Below are positions 40,188 to 59,790 of a stretch of 64,000 nucleotides of DNA, one piece after another. The position numbers and the translations under genes were made by a program. Every line of letters begins with the position of its first letter. Positions within the stretch are counted from its first letter, which is position 1. The notes beneath the pieces are model-generated. The model searched no databases and had not been told where the DNA came from. It saw nothing but the letters and a program-made list of their open reading frames with translations. Origin of the DNA: Tubiluchus corallicola (lineage: Eukaryota > Priapulida > Priapulimorpha > Priapulimorphida > Tubiluchidae); the NCBI GenBank assembly GCA_030141605.1, contig JAQGDQ010000080.1, forward strand, positions 496,001 through 560,000. The letters run 5' to 3'.

Positions 40188-41308
40188 CGTCGTCCAGGCT
40201 TACAAATGAAATGACCATACGGAACCGAGGTATATGAAACAATAACCGCAGCTGTTTTATTAAATGATGCAAAACAAACTTTACAGAACGCCATAACATT
40301 TTCATAAATGAAAATTAGGCAATAGGCACTAGAATTAAATTTTAAAATGTTTCTGACAGCACATATTCTATCGAATTTTGTTCTATTCTATATCGAATAG
40401 TTGAAATTTGTTATATAGTTACATGATATAACTAAGTACATAACTGTGAGTTACATACATATACATATGTTCCCAAAATTACAATATGTATAAGCAACTA
40501 ATCAATTTACGTAGACTTGTTAAAATTTAAATAACTTGATTACATTCTATAACAGAAGGCCATCGCCAAATAACAAGATATGTCCGTTAATGCAGAACCT
40601 GTCGGTGCACACAAGTGAAAATCTGTCTGCAACAACTTCCCTGAGATGTTTGCTTCATTTGCGCGCTCGATAAACCCTGTTTTATCAACTTTGTCGCACA
40701 CATTTTTATTAAACGTGTCGTCTCAGACAAACCTTGACGTGTCCTGTTCCCGTCTGTGGGCTCAGTACAACTATTTGCATCAGACAAAACCAAATCAAAT
40801 CAATAAAAAGCAACCGTTTCATCACGTGGCATAAAATAATTGTTTACTGAAGTTACCGATGATACAGATTATTGCAAATAAAAGCTGCAGCGTGCGAGAT
40901 TTTTTTGAGACGGTTTGCTCAGATAATTTGCTGCAGATAGATTTTTTAACACTATATTTTTTAATACAGTATGACTAGCTAGTAAAGAGTTTTGTTGTTT
41001 TACAGGTGTGAGAAGAAAGAAACTTGACAGGGAGTGAAAAATTAGAACCTATTTAGAGGCGCAGCAGCTGACTTACATTATTGGTGTTAATTTTCTTGAA
41101 GAAATATGTACTTCTTGTCTTATGTTACAGTTTATTCCATACGTTAGTCGTGCGCTATTAATAATGCGCGTGTATAATCTAGTTAGCGTCACTGTAAATA
41201 AATAAATAAATAAATAACATAAACATGAAGGCATTTTATCTTTATATCTAAACACAAAGCTGGTTGCTTTCCCAACTTTAGCGAACATGTGTTTTAGTGC
41301 ATTGCATT
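40188..41308. other. G-gamma 3' region and carboxypeptidase upstream region
   Basis: No coding exon seen. Contains AATAAA hexamers near 40801 and 40876 that could end the G-gamma transcript, repeat copy B, and a short AATA run at about 41198-41216. Confidence 0.4.
40889..40928. repeat. 40-bp direct repeat, copy B
   Basis: Exact second copy, same orientation, about 0.7 kb after the G-gamma stop codon. Flanks of the two copies are unrelated. Confidence 0.95.
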
Positions 41309-41316
41309 TATAAAAG
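41309..41316 (+). promoter_or_regulatory. TATA box of carboxypeptidase copy 1
   Basis: TATAAAAG 98 bases upstream of the ATG at 41407. Copy 2 has a similar box at a similar distance. Confidence 0.6.
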
Positions 41317-41406
41317 TTTAGCCGCCTGGTTTTGCCTTGTCACTACTGGTTAACTCTCGTTGAGCTTACGAACTGCTCTTTTGGCTTTAAGATAAAAGTA
41401 TCCGTA

Positions 41407-48112
<6,706 letters not shown>

Positions 48113-48141
48113 TTACAAGGAATGTAAATTCAGAATTTTTA

Positions 48142-48147
48142 AATAAA
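48142..48147 (+). terminator. Poly(A) signal of carboxypeptidase copy 1
   Basis: AATAAA 30 bases after the stop codon at 48110-48112. Confidence 0.55.
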
Positions 48148-48809
48148 ATATTCTGCGCATTAGCTATTTCGCATGAGCTTTTTTCTGTGGACACTGCTCC
48201 AGTAATTAATTTCCTTGATTTCCAATGCTCGTGTAAACTTCTCGAGAAAATGTAAGCCGTCCTACATTTCCCAAAAAGTATATAGTCTCATGCATTTTAC
48301 TTTCTGTGCAACTACAAGCATGATGAGAAAAATTAGAACATTCCATTGAAATTCAAAATGAGTTGAACAAGATAATCTAGACTTAGTGAGGTTTCTAACG
48401 AGTAGCTATTTTTGAAGTTTTGCTATAACGTTATTTAAGCACATGAAAGTGAAATGTAACGACTTAACATGTTCGGCTTAAGTTTTGCGACCACGAACAA
48501 GATAATGTGAAGTAAACTACATTTTAGGTGAACATTCAAGTTTTTTTAAAGGGATCTTGACATTTTCACATATAAATTCTACAAGTTTTGAGCCAATGAT
48601 ATTTTTGCAAAAATATCTTCCAAAATATGAAACTAACAGGTGCATATGTCATTTTATTTCCTTATCAAGAAGGAAGTGTGTATCACGAAGTGATATGAAT
48701 GTTATGTGAGACCACTTATTGCACTCAAGGCACACATGAATTTATCTTTCACATTGCATACTTGAACATAACATCTGTTTTATTTCTCAACACTCTTCAG
48801 ACCATGGTT

Positions 48810-48816
48810 TATAAAG
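48810..48816 (+). promoter_or_regulatory. TATA box of carboxypeptidase copy 2
   Basis: TATAAAG 83 bases upstream of the ATG at 48893, similar in distance to the box of copy 1. Confidence 0.55.
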
Positions 48817-48892
48817 CGTGCCATATCAAACACGTTTATTTTCTATAACCAACATTGACTGGAATAGGTTGACAATTCGTGCCGTTTACGAT

Positions 48893-51800
48893 ATGAAGGT
48901 CCCTTTCCTCTTTTTGGCTGTTGTGGTTTTGGCTGCTGCTAAAGTTCGATATGACGGGTAAGAAAGTAAAAGTTGTAAAACACGTGAGGTCAACGTTGAA
49001 CTTTTTAAAAATAAACAAATAACATGATTTTAATACCTGTAAGGTATCCGGCTGCTACTGCATTTTGGTGCGGACACAACGAAACCAGCTGGTGTTTGGG
49101 GCTTATACGTATTACCACTGCTGATACGCGCGAGCAAGCAACACGCACCTTCTTTCCAACACGTACAACTGCACATAGTAGATGCACACGCATTTATAAG
49201 CACCTGCTTCTCGCGCTTCTTTCTGCGGTTTAAACGCCAATCAGTTGGCCAGAGTTCATTGTGTCCACACCCTAAACCAGCAGCACAGCAACAAAAATGA
49301 ATGAAGTATTCCTTAATTTCACGTTTCTTGGGATTTTGACTATCTGCCTATCTGTCTGTGCATGAGTCCGGATAAGCGGATGGAGTTATAGGATAGTTCT
49401 TGGAAGTACCTGGAAACCCATTACTTTTCGTTCTAGCGGTTAAATGTCAAGTCACAAAGTCAAAACTGTCGAAATAATACATTTTTCCTATGCTGACTTC
49501 CTGTGAATGCGCAGGTTTGCAGTTCTATTGAGTGTCTTCTCTCTAGTTCTGTTCTGTACTGTTTTTGACCACAATTATCCTAAAAAATCTTTCTTCTCAT
49601 GCACGTGGAAGTGTGTAAAGCAAAATTACCGCAAATTATGTGCACCTACTAGCACAATTTTACAAGCTTTTGTTGTGTTCGCACCTTTAGTTTTTAGTCT
49701 TTCGGTTCGGAGGCATTTTTGACATAAGGAATTTTCCTATAGTTTGAAACATGCAGTTCTATTACTGCAACGTCTTTTTTAGTAACATGCTCGGCCAAAT
49801 AGTTTCAACTTTTTCAAGTTATTGTTTGAAGCAAAAAAAACTCAAAGTAAAGCTAAAGAAATGAATATTTAACGTAGTCTACTCTTTTAGGTATAAAGTC
49901 ATCAGACTGAATGGCAGTTTTAAAGACGTGATTCAGTTCACAGAGGCACTGGAAAGCTGGACCACACCAAAGGTATGGTTATTGAAACAGACAGGCTTAT
50001 AGAGTTGTGACATTATATATGTGATATCACTTCATTTGTAACTAAGGCTCTTTTTTCACATTGTCCACAAAGTTACACAAAGGCGTAATAAAATTTGGCA
50101 GGTCGATGTTTGGTCAGCGACAGATGTCATGGTGTCTCCTGACATGTTCGACCTTATGGCGGCGATGGTGAGATCTCGCGGTCTCTCGTACACAATCTAC
50201 ATAAACGACGTGCAAAAGTAAGGCATCCATCTATGCATTTTCACATAAATAAACATATTTAAATGAGCCTTAGGTTCAGCACAATGTAGCAACTCTAGCT
50301 ACTCGTTGAGTTCACTTCTTCATTGTTCTCTTTTTTGTTTCACTTTAATATAGAGCAATTGATGCCGAAGTAGCAAGTAATAGCCGTCGTGCGTCGAAAA
50401 GCTTTGAACTGGATCAGTATCACCGACATGACGAGGTAAAATACAATTATTCTGTCGACTATTACTAATAGTGCATGTACACAAGAAACTGAAAGCTCAA
50501 AATCCATTCTGGCATTGATATTTACCCCCTGTTGTCAGTAGTAGGAAGTCTGTCTACGGTTTGGTGGATTTTTCAAAACCTGCAGCAAAATTAACCGCAA
50601 AATTAAATTTAGCGGAAAGACTGCGTAGACGTGCGATAAAATTGCTGCATAATTGAGGTTCAAGTCAGAATTTATAGTTGAAAACAGCAGTTAAACTGAA
50701 AATTGAGTATGACAGCTAGAACTGGTATGTTAACGAAAAAAATCCCACAAGAAAAAGCTTTGTTTTTTAATTGTGGAATTTTTTTCGTTAATTGTTGCTA
50801 ATGTTGTTCTAAAGAATCAAATTTATAACGGCTACATTTTTTAAATAAAACAGTTAAAGTTGAGGTCGTGGCTTGCATGTCAGTTTAGTTGCGGGGCATG
50901 CATTCACCAATGCATCTATACGTGGCATATCTGAAAAACAAATCTAAATAATACCAAATTTGGCAGAAAGGCGCCTATGACTTCCATATATTTCAAACTA
51001 AGATGTTGCTCGCAAACGTTATTGTCAATTACCAAATTTTACTTTTCTCACAGATAAATGATTACCTGGAAGCCGTTGCAGCAGCAGACACTGTAGGAAT
51101 AACCGAAGTCCATAACATTGGGCAGTCATTTTCCGGTCGAGATATGAAATTGATAAAGGTAAAGTGCAAATTATAATTGTCTAAGCAATCACAAAGCTGG
51201 ATGATGATGATGATTTTGATGGCGAAGATAATGATAGTAAGAAAAGAGTCGACGATAGCAACAGCACAATGATGATGATGATGCCAATGATGACAACGGT
51301 GGTGATCATGACAACTGAGTAATTAATGGTATATATATGACTTGTATCCGTTAATTAACACTCAACAATAATTCTTACTACTATTCTACACGAATTATTG
51401 AATTTGTTTGAATTTTTAGCTAGAAAGTTGTACATCTTAAAATCAAGTATTTTATTTAATTATTTTATTACCACTAGATTGGAGAACCAGGAAGCAACAA
51501 GGATACAATATGGCTTGATTGTGGAATCCACGCCAGGGAATGGATTTCTCCAGCCGTTTGTCTGTATTTTATTGACGTGGTAAAATTACAGTGCCATATT
51601 TATAGAATTCACCGACATTAACATATTATTAGAATATTACATACTTTTTACCATTCTGAGTATTTATTGTAATTGTATATTGTATATTTATATTATTTCG
51701 CAAATATCCAAACAGTATGGTTAATGGTTAACAGCAGACTAATGATGCTGGTGACATGTTTATTTCTGGTGACAGTATTTCTTTATTTTAGCTAACTAGC

Positions 51801-54520
51801 AACGATCCTGATGCTCTGGCACTCACCAAACATTTCGATTTCTACATTCTTCCAGTGGCAAACCCAGATGGCTATGAATATACATGGACTAACGTAAGCA
51901 CAACTTAATTAAATTTCTTATGCATAATAGCAGTGAGGCTATCTTTCTTTTTATGAAACAACACTGGGTGACCATATATTAAAAACAAGCTTAATCTTAT
52001 TATGTAAGATTAAAATAAATCAGGTTAGTGCACCACATACTTCAAGAGAACTTTCACATCAAAGAGGTCGTCGTCGTCGTTGTTATTATTATTATGTCGT
52101 TGTTGTTTTTAGGACAGAATGTGGCGCAAAACTCGTTCAACTCAGTCAGGAACAATATGTGTGGGAACAGATGCAAACAGGAACTGGGACTACTACTGGC
52201 TAAGTGAGCCCAATACTCCATTTTTATACAGTTCGGGTTTTGGGTGGCGAGACCAGAATCTAATTATCAAGAACCTTTTAACCTTTTTTTAGGTGAAATC
52301 CTAAACCTGCACTGGTGCCTTAGCCAGGTTCATATAAGGCTAAATCCTTCAACAGGCCAAATAGCCAAAACAGTTGGTACATAGATGTAGATTAGCCTAG
52401 TTGAATTTACGAACTCTGCTGAGGTGCATAATTATACACGCATTGTACATGGCAGAAGTAAACCAGACCAGTACACAACAGACTGTACATTTGTTAAAAT
52501 GTATGTCACTTCTCAAGTACAAGGCGAAGTGTACCACTGGACCCAGCGAACTGTGCCATTGGCGAAGTGTACCATTGGCGAAGTGTACTACTGCCGAGGG
52601 GTAGCACTGGCGAACTGTACCAACTAAGAATTCACCACATGCGAAATGGGTGGATGCCCATTTGTTTGAGATTTATACGAGCTAACTGAGACACTTGACT
52701 ATAACAAAAAGTAAACAGCGCCAAAAGACAAAGGCAACATTTATTAATCACCGCTCATTTTAACAAGTAATATTAGCACTGATGGCTATTTAGCGCTACT
52801 TACATTTACAACAATAGAGGAAAGGACGTAATACACAAAATAACAAACAACATATAGGGCATCTGTCCTGGCGGTGGCAGCTGCTAGTCTCGAACTCAAG
52901 ACTGCGAGGTTACAGTCCGAAATCTCAACCAACCAGCCAAGGTGAAATAAGTTGTAAAGATTCTATTTGCTGGATTGTCCACTCACAAAAATTGATCTCT
53001 AAATTTAAAACTGCTAAGTAGTTCTTACAACCAAGGGGGCCCAAAAGGCTGTTTAGATTTCATGTATTTAAAAAACTATTTATTCATACCAACATTTTTA
53101 CATTGTTGCGTAAAAGTTTAGCGTTTACACAAAAAGAAGACGCACAACTACAAATATATATATATATCGAGGATAAAAATAATTATTAAATTTTACAGGT
53201 GGCGGCTCCAGTACTAATCCTTGCTCGTCAACTTATGCTGGACCAAGTGCGTTTTCAGAAGTCGAGAACCGAAATGCTAGAGATGCAATTTTGAGTATAA
53301 AGGACAACATGAAGCTGTTCATCACCTTTCACAGCTACAGTCAAATGATCCTGATGCCTTGGGGATACACGTACTCACGCCCACCTAACTATAATGCTAT
53401 GGTAGATCTGAACTGAACTGCTATACCGATTGTTTTTTTTTATATGTGAACATTAGTTTATTGTTGCAGTAATTGAAAGTGCAGTATGTTACAGAATGAA
53501 AGTAGTATACCAGATAGTTAGCTTAGCCTGTTTATAACGAGCTTCATAACTTAATTGTTCACTGGTCTGGTATATTATTTACACATTTGCTGGCATTAAC
53601 GTAAATTAAAAAATACTCTCATCTGGAAGGTTAAAACCTCATGTATTGTTTTCTTTGTTCAGATGGCACAGGCAAGTGCGGCAGCCCAAGCATTGAGATC
53701 AGTTCACGGCACTCAATATACAGTTGGTACTATCCCAGATTTATTGTGTAAGTACAGTCTACCGAAAAGTATTGCTTTACTGGTGTGGAGTTCTTGTTTT
53801 TTCTGTTTTAAGTAATGTAAACAATAAACCTATTTCACTGAATATTATCGTCATTTAATAAACATTCGTTTTAATTTCCTGCATCAAAAAAACATCTTGT
53901 TAAAGAAAAACAGTGCCCAGTTTAAGACTACAACTCAAGATCACAGACGGATATAGTATACTTGATCTGATTTAACATGCAAGCATGTTGTTAGGAAGAC
54001 TCAAAGTGCTTTACTGTAAAAGTTTGTCTTCATTTCGATTATACCTTTTGAATAAACGTCAACACATTCAAATTGGCATTATTGAAATACGATCTCGCAT
54101 ACAATACAAAAAGTACTCTGCAGTTGAGAAACAGTAGCATAATCGCTCTAACTGCGCCCGCGGACCTCGTAAACTTCCTAAGGTAATATTGAAATAAAAC
54201 ATACAATATATTAGACTATTGGCCAAAATGAGCTATGGTCTAGAAATCACACTGTATTCATTCAAAGTTACTACTCAATGCATTATATTAAATTTCATTC
54301 AATATACATTGCCGTCGTTGTTCATTTTACAGATATTGCCTCGGGATCATCTCTTGATTGGGCGTATGGTGCAGCCGGGTGTGAAAATTCCTACACATTT
54401 GAGCTCAGAGACAAGGGACGTTATGGGTTCATTCTCCCTGCCGACCAAATTATACCATCTGGCGAAGAAACTTGGGAAGCACTGAAATACCTTGCCTATG
54501 ATGTCTGTTCAAATTGCTAA
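48893..54520 (+). CDS. M14A zinc carboxypeptidase (A-type) zymogen, tandem copy 2
   Basis: Eleven exons: 48893-48957, 49891-49972, 50102-50217, 50354-50435, 51054-51158, 51478-51579, 51792-51893, 52113-52203, 53199-53401, 53663-53747, 54333-54520; 406 residues. Signal peptide [16 protein letters not shown], propeptide beginning [14 protein letters not shown], then the peptidase domain. Zinc ligands are His168 and Glu171 (HAREW) and His293 (FHSYSQM). Also present are [13 protein letters not shown], Tyr345 (equivalent of Tyr248), Leu352 at the position-255 specificity site, and Glu368 in [11 protein letters not shown]. All key residues are intact, so an active A-type carboxypeptidase is expected. 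Exon lengths and phases are nearly those of copy 1, 0.8 kb upstream in the same orientation, which shows tandem duplication. TATA box at 48810-48816. Confidence 0.95.
51198..51315. repeat. Imperfect GAT/GATGAT-rich stretch
   Basis: Degenerate GATGATGAT units in intron 5 of carboxypeptidase copy 2, no coding support. Confidence 0.6.
52520..52625. repeat. Short tandem array of GGCGAAGTGTACCATT-type units
   Basis: About six imperfect copies of 16-19 bp in intron 8 of carboxypeptidase copy 2. Two overlapping ORFs over it are repeat artefacts. Confidence 0.7.
52880..52950 (-). repeat. tRNA-derived SINE head or tRNA pseudogene
   Basis: Minus strand shows an A-box-like TGGCTGGTTGGTTGAG and, about 30 bases on, a B-box-like GAGTTCGAGACT, with CGGACTGTAACC between at the anticodon position. 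Acceptor ends do not pair, so it is not a functional tRNA. In intron 8 of carboxypeptidase copy 2. Confidence 0.45.
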
Positions 54521-54745
54521 GCTTGCAAATTGCTGTTTAAGATTGCCTGATCTTTTTCAGCCTTTTAGATCCTGCTTTGCGCAGAGTGGTGTGTGCTTGG
54601 AAAATCTTACGAATTAGGCCTATTATTTTCATTTTTCAGAATTAATTTAAGAGTCGGACTGTTAACCATAAGTTAAAACTGCTATTATTGAAACTTTGAC
54701 TGGGACTATTGCTACAGCAGATAGATTTTAATTTGTACTGGTGTT

Positions 54746-54751
54746 AATAAA
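54746..54751 (+). terminator. Poly(A) signal of carboxypeptidase copy 2
   Basis: AATAAA about 225 bases after the stop codon, with a second AATAAA near 54777. Confidence 0.45.
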
Positions 54752-54759
54752 TTTGCGTC

Positions 54760-56480
54760 ATATCAGCGTTGTTTTTAATAAATATGGTAAATTATGAAGT
54801 GTTATAAAATTGCTTGTACCGTTTAGACCTTAACAAGGAATGATAATGAATCCAGATTAATCTTGTTGCAGTGAAAAGTAAAACAACGTTATTATAATTA
54901 GCTTAATTGGTTTAGATGTTGTTAACAAGCCACTTGCCTCTAAGGGCCTTAGTAAAAAAAGAATATAATGATAAACAACATTATGAACATATCACTAACA
55001 GGTAGTTGGATAGTAGACAGACAGAAATGCTAGCAAAACTGTCAAAATGACGTTGAGTAGTTACTAGTTATCATTTCAAACACGTAACTGCTAACGTCAG
55101 ACACCTATAGGGTATAACCTACAGAATATGAAGTAAAATATTTGCCAAAACACAAAGTGCAATGTGACGGTGCTCTTATATTTCTTAATTGTTTTTGTCA
55201 GGACCATGAACCTATTTAGTTGATTAGGCTCGAAAATGCATCTCACAAAAGAAATTGGTTTTTATTAACCATCAAATTAACGATGTGCTGAGCCGAAACG
55301 CGGGTTTTTCTAAAGCACGTGTTATGGGTTCTGTGTTTTATTTCCCTAACGTGTACCGTCGTTACTGTTGCGATATAATACTTAGGAAAAATTACTGGTC
55401 GACAATCTCAATTAATCTAAATAAGTTGGGCATTAAATTCAATTGCTTTATTTAATCACAAGTATATAACGCATGAAAAACTGTGCACAGATCATTAAAA
55501 ACTACTGTACAGGTGTCTGCGAGGCTACAAGCGTACCGGTACCAGGTTTACCACGTCACAGCTCCAATCCTGGTGTTAACTGCGACACCATTCGATTTCC
55601 ATTCCATGACTACCAGTCCACCAACTTGTTAGGAGTCTCACCAATACAAGTCTAAATTAGGTTCCGCATTAACCATAGACCATAATAACAAGCCGTTTTT
55701 ACTCGGTTTATATCATATGAGGAAGTTCCACAATAGCATAAATCAAAATATCTCAATTAATCTCATTAGAGAAATGTTCAAGCCAAGCAGTGTGGACAGA
55801 CTTTTGACGTGCCTGCCACACGTTTCGATGTGCTCAGAAACCAAATATCAACTGTGTAGATAGAACGAGAGTTTCACTGCTCGACGAGCTGTATGAATCA
55901 CCTGTGTTTATGAATTTTTAAATTAAGCAATGAGAGAAAAGCATGCATTAAACATAACTAGGTTACCTGTACCAATTTCGCAACTGTACATATGCAAAAC
56001 TAAGCTGCTTCATCTCTTAAAGACGTATTTTAAGTTCAAATAATCTCAAGAGTATAATAGGCGCCACATAGAAATTAATAAGAATAAAACTTATTAGGTA
56101 AAGCAGCGTTTATATAGTTTGCGCAGGCGTTTAAAATAAGAGACCAAGCTTTTACAGTAGTACGTCCGATAGCGCACGAAAATAGGGCGCTCTTACATGC
56201 AAACTGTACAATACTGAATCTTTCTGAGAGCTAGTTCACGTGATAACCAGTTCAAGAGACACAAAAAAACAGGTACACACACCAACAACAAGGTGAAAAA
56301 ATTTCACAGTTGGAAAAAGTGAATTAGTAGATAAGGATTCTAGTATTGACTAAAATATCATGATCTAAAAGGATGCGAGATCTAAAGGTCAATAATTGGA
56401 TTTGCAATCTAAAGGAATCCATGAGCAGGCTTAATCGGGGTTTTTCATCTGTCACTCTTTTCAACCAAGGCTAGTAAATT
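54760..56480. other. Intergenic, no gene seen
   Basis: No exon, repeat or RNA gene recognised. A 60-codon ORF at 55473 has no supporting features. Confidence 0.5.
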
Positions 56481-56483
56481 AGT

Positions 56484-57595
56484 GAAGACTAGCAAATTAC
56501 TTTTTCTGAATGTAGGTTAAAATGACATAGGTAAAATCTCACAGAAAAAAATGGCACAGGAAAAAATGGGCCAAATGAAAAACTAGGTAAAAATAGCACA
56601 GGAAAAAATGTCACGGTAAAATGCACAGGAAAAATGGCACAAGAAAAATGGCACAAGTAAAAATGGTACACGAAACAATAGCACAAATGGAAAAGTAGAA
56701 ATGGCACATGTTATTTTGAAGCAATTGATTTCTGTAGTAAAACTAGAATGTGGTCGGTAGGAATTCGTCTAATTCTTTTGATTAAAAAAATTAAACACAA
56801 AGATAAACAAGCAAACATACAAAAACGTACATGTATTGCTATTATATAGACCAGCAAAGGACTCACAAAATATTTGTTCATTAAATGGATTTATAATTAA
56901 TAATACACAAATTCTCCACACAGTGTTTATACCTGTAGTTTTGGTAATAGACCGGTAATAGACTGACAAATGTATACATACCTTATAGGGCTATACGCAT
57001 TAATAAGTAAAGGTTATAGATAGCGTTACACAGTTTTACAAGCAAGATTTTTTCGAAATGGAATCTGGAACTAACTAGTGGTTGGGTGTCCTGGAGAAGA
57101 TAATAAAAAAGAAGTACTAAACACTCCCTCTGAGACATCCATGAAGTGCCTTTCGAACGTTTTTTGTATGTGGTTTCGGTTAAGTTCTGCGAAAAAAGAA
57201 TCGGCGAAAAGATTCCCATTTTGACACTCTATACTCACCTTCCTTCACACAGCTTCTTGGAAATCTGTTAAGACAGTTTTTGCGTAATAGTTTTACTGCC
57301 ATAACAGACAAAAAACAACCAAACAAGCAAACTGTGTTGAAGCATAACTTCCTTGGCAGAGGTAAAAATAACAAAAATAATTATACCTCACTGTAACTCT
57401 AACCGTAAACACATATTACTAAGTGCGCCATTTTTCCTGGGCCATTTTTTCTTGTGCCATTTTTACCTGTGCCATTTTACCTAGTTTTTCATTTGTGCCA
57501 ATTTTTCCTGCGCCATTTTACCGTGCCATTTTTTCTGTGCGATTTTACCTGTGGCATTTTAACCTACATTCACAAAAAGTAATTTACTGGTCTTC
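56484..57595. mobile_element. Inverted-repeat transposable element with subterminal word arrays
   Basis: Ends are GAAGACTAGCAAATTACTTT and, reversed, GAAGACCAGTAAATTACTTT, and the inverted match continues through TGAATGTAGGTTAAAATG and well beyond. Just inside each end are arrays of words such as GGCACAGGAAAAAATGG (56520-56710, and complement at 57425-57560). No transposase. Related to 36190-36995. Confidence 0.85.
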
Positions 57596-58081
57596 TGGCA
57601 TTATAACTTCCATAACGTATTACAGTATCAGTGCATCGCTTGGTTAATTGTTCACTGCATACCTAACGCTTGCTACTTGCTAAAAATATTACTAATTCAT
57701 ATAATAACCATCAATATTAATAATTACTGACGGCAGAAAGTGAAGTTCAGAACCCTTTTCAAATTCGTTATAGACAATCGGCTACTTTCTAAGAAAAATC
57801 GTACTTAATGTAGTACAAATGTAAACGCTCCTAAACGCCGATTAGCGCTAATGCATGGATGAAATGCATTCAGTGCCATCGATGAGTTGGGTCTCATCTC
57901 AACAAGTCGTAAAATCATTCTCTTGCTAGCACGTATTAGGCCGCGTTTCCACTGCGCCCGCACAGACACAGACTTTCCTGTCTGCACGTTTTACGTCCGC
58001 AAAAGTTATTTCCATTGGGACCGCACTCACTCCATAAAATACGTCAAAAATGAGCCAAAAGTTTAGCGCGAAATTCTAAAC

Positions 58082-58391
58082 ATGAGACTTTCTAGAAGAA
58101 AGAAGATTTTTATTTTGCTGTGGTGGTTAAAGAAAAAGGCAAGTAGGCGATACAGGAAGCGACAACATCGTTTTTGGGTTCACCTAATATTTGAAAATCG
58201 TGGACAGCTAGGCGAATATCATCATTTGTTGCAACAAGTTGTAATGGATGAAGAAAAGTGTCTTTGTTAATTGAGAATGCAATCTGCAACTTTCCGAATT
58301 TTACTTGATTTGTGTTTCGAACATCTTAAGAAACAGAACACAAATTTTCGGGATTGTATTTCACCGAACAGCGCCTCGTCGTTACGCTAAG
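58082..58391 (+). pseudogene. Harbinger transposase N-terminal part, broken
   Basis: MRLSRRKKIFILLWWLKK, then HRFWVHLIFENRGQLGEYHH and LLQQVVMDEEKC-stop. After a frame change come RMQSATFRILLDLCFEHLKK and QNTNFRDCISPNSASSLR. These match the RRWWVHP...GEFHxLxxEL and FRMS..xFD.LL...QNTNFRxxISP stretches before the DDE domain of HARBI1-like transposases. Stop and frameshift mean it is not functional. Confidence 0.85.
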
Positions 58392-59286
58392 GTAAACAAA
58401 GCCAATAACTAATTAACTGTATCTTAGCATGAAATTATTATTAAAATTTTCAGAAATATTATTATACGTGTATTATATATAGGTAATGTCTAATTTTAAT
58501 TATTATCGAGGCTTTCAATTTACATTAACACTGACAATTCACATTTACATTCCACATTAACAATTTGGTTAGCATACATGTGCGTTATGAAACTCGAAAC
58601 AAAAAAAAAATGTTGTAATCTTGTGCTTGCGTTATGCAACAATATACATGTAGGTTTCAGCACTGGATTATGCATTCTTGTCTAAATATTCAAGATAACA
58701 GTGGGCATCATTCCACCACCATATTTCACCATATATTCCACCACCATATGGTGCATTTTCTTTTACATAACGCAAAAGAAGTTGTTGCACTTCAATACGA
58801 AACTACAAGTTCTTAATTGGGTCAAGTTGCCGCATCATTGGCACTAAACTCACAAAAGCTCGTGATTATTTTTCAATTGGTGGTGAAGACAAACGGTAGC
58901 AATTTCAATGAAATCTTATGCTAAGCCTTAAAATTATCTACTGTAGCGTTTCTCCTTCTTATTCTAACATGTTGCAGTTGATTATGATTTTGCACGCCCA
59001 TATGTTGCAATTTTCACAGCGTGTTTTCTAAGGGAATTTAAATAGACTAGTTGAATTCACTTCAAATAAAAAAGTGGCTTTTATTATAAAACTAACAAAG
59101 TTTTGAAGCTTATTATTTTCTCCCTGCAACAGCACAACAAAATAATGCAATTTTCAGGGCAAAGTCGAAATATTGTGGCAATAGAGAGTATAGATACATG
59201 TATATACTACAAATTTAAAAAATGCATGCACCATAGCATCGCAAAATCAAGCCTAAATTTACAGAAACGTTAATTTAATAACAAAA

Positions 59287-59454
59287 CTACATATATTCTA
59301 CCTTCAGTATTAAGTTGAAAGGCCACTTCGGCCCACAGCTGTCTTGTAAAATCCCTGTGTCTGCATTGGGATTACTTTTGTCATACAAAGCAGGCCTGAT
59401 CTCCACAGCGTGTATGATCTGTTCATCCTCCATTGTAAAAATGAGCTTGTCCAT
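59287..59454 (-). CDS. MADF-like accessory protein of the Harbinger element (partial)
   Basis: From Met at 59454 it reads MDKLIFTMEDEQIIHAVEIR then PALYDKSNPNAD. This is the start of a MADF domain (E.xLIxAVExRPxLxDxxxxxYxD), the DNA-binding second protein of PIF/Harbinger elements. It is cut short after about 55 residues; an AAG|GTAGAA at about 59298 could be a splice donor. Confidence 0.6.
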   Translation of the reverse strand: MDKLIFTMEDEQIIHAVEIRPALYDKSNPNADTGILQDSCGPKWPFNLILKVEYM

Positions 59455-59704
59455 CCGCACAAAAAAGGTTGAACAATTAAAGTGCGGATCCGTGCGTATA
59501 CGTGGCTTTCCGTGCGGACGCAGTGGAAACGACAAACACGTAAAACAATTGTTTTCAAAGACGGGCCATTGTATCAATTTTTTCATAAAGTCATAAAGAA
59601 AAAGCCTGTGTATGTCTGTGCGGGCGCAGTGGAAACGCGGCCTTAGACTAGTTTCCCCTAGCTTTAATCTTACTGGGGTCTCCAAAGTGGTCAATGGGAC
59701 TATC

Positions 59705-59790
59705 CAAGGGTCGATAAATGCTTGGGGGTCAAAAGGTGATCGATAAACGCCTGGGGGTCAAAAACGGGCGATAAACGCCGGGCTGTGATA
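59705..59790. repeat. Short tandem repeat, about 3 units of CGATAAACGCCTGGGGGTCAAAA
   Basis: Three imperfect units of about 28-33 bp just right of the Harbinger element; no coding meaning seen. Confidence 0.7.

Larger units (their letters stand above)
57939..59642 (+). mobile_element. PIF/Harbinger DNA transposon, internally deleted
   Basis: Terminal inverted repeats GGCCGCGTTTCCACTGCGCC at 57939 and, reversed, at 59642, flanked by TTA on both sides (57936-57938, 59643-59645), the 3-bp target duplication of Harbinger elements. Inside are a transposase N-terminus (plus) and a MADF-like ORF (minus), the usual two genes of such elements, convergent. At 1.7 kb it lacks a readable DDE catalytic core. 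Confidence 0.92.

Noticed and set aside
55473-55655. 60-codon ORF with several Cys and Pro
   Set aside because: Short, no signal peptide, no splice sites and no recognisable family.
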